From Candidatus Omnitrophota bacterium (GTDB lineage: Bacteria; Omnitrophota; Gorgyraeia; B26-G9): DNA of 5,244 nucleotides. Every line of letters begins with the position of its first letter. Positions within the stretch are counted from its first letter, which is position 1. The notes under the pieces are model-generated. The model made no database searches, had not been told where the DNA came from, and saw only the letters and a list, made by a program, of their open reading frames with translations. Both the position numbers and the translations under genes were made by a program. This document shows, in pieces, positions 5,187 to 5,244 of this stretch. The stretch is taken from NCBI GenBank assembly GCA_003645745.1, contig QNCH01000122.1:1-5244 (forward strand), written 5' to 3'.

Positions 5187-5244
5187 CCGCATTTACTACG
5201 CATAAAGAAAATAAATTTGTATTAACAAATAGCTACCCACTCAA

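Larger units (their letters stand above)
4882..5244. other. Gene-free region upstream of the pilin gene
   Basis: About 360 bp without a supportable coding frame on either strand. It holds the pilin leader and promoter and four inverted repeats (4950-4987, the 4996-5117 unit, 5160-5186, and a weak AT-rich ATTTGT/ACAAAT at 5215-5230). No tRNA-like cloverleaf was recognised. Confidence 0.6.

Overview
The window is an AT-rich bacterial chromosomal segment. It carries a plus-strand secA-lnt pair and one convergent minus-strand type IV pilin-like gene, with non-coding flanks rich in palindromes. No CRISPR, tRNA or rRNA signal was seen. Lnt (lipoprotein N-acylation) and a SEC-C-tailed SecA indicate a diderm bacterium. 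The SecA carries a roughly 20-residue insertion before its YGTNNEFGFDYLR motif. Together with the short pseudopilin, this suggests an uncultured lineage such as Omnitrophota or Elusimicrobiota, but that placement is only an impression and would need a tree.

Layout: positions 1-240 hold a degenerate palindromic repeat, a 14-bp direct repeat and a strong sigma70-type promoter (TTGCCA, 17 bp, TATAAT) with a good Shine-Dalgarno for secA. The secA reading frame runs from 241 to 3069 (942 sense positions), but codon 737 is an in-frame UAG at 2449-2451. The frame stays open and SecA-like on both sides, from the Walker A motif to the terminal zinc-binding CxCx8CC. The stop therefore splits an otherwise intact essential gene into a motor part (241-2451) and a helical-wing plus SEC-C part (ATG at 2503, preceded by a GAGG). 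lnt (apolipoprotein N-acyltransferase) follows with an apparent 11-nt overlap. It keeps its catalytic triad but lacks the usual C-terminal membrane helix.

lnt meets the pilin-like gene (4465-4881, minus) tail to tail, and their TAA stops overlap within the 4 bp TTAA, leaving no room for a terminator. The pilin gene starts at TTG with a Shine-Dalgarno and has an extended -10 promoter. The 360-bp region upstream of it contains no convincing gene but several inverted repeats, including a MITE-like 122-bp unit with 10-bp terminal inverted repeats and an internal hairpin.

Functionally, SecA drives Sec-dependent export, Lnt completes maturation of exported lipoproteins, and the pilin-like protein is itself an expected Sec substrate. 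The window thus has an envelope-biogenesis theme. The most notable feature is the single amber codon inside secA. It may be a sequencing or assembly error, a recent mutation tolerated by suppression, readthrough, or a genuinely split SecA; the sequence alone cannot decide.
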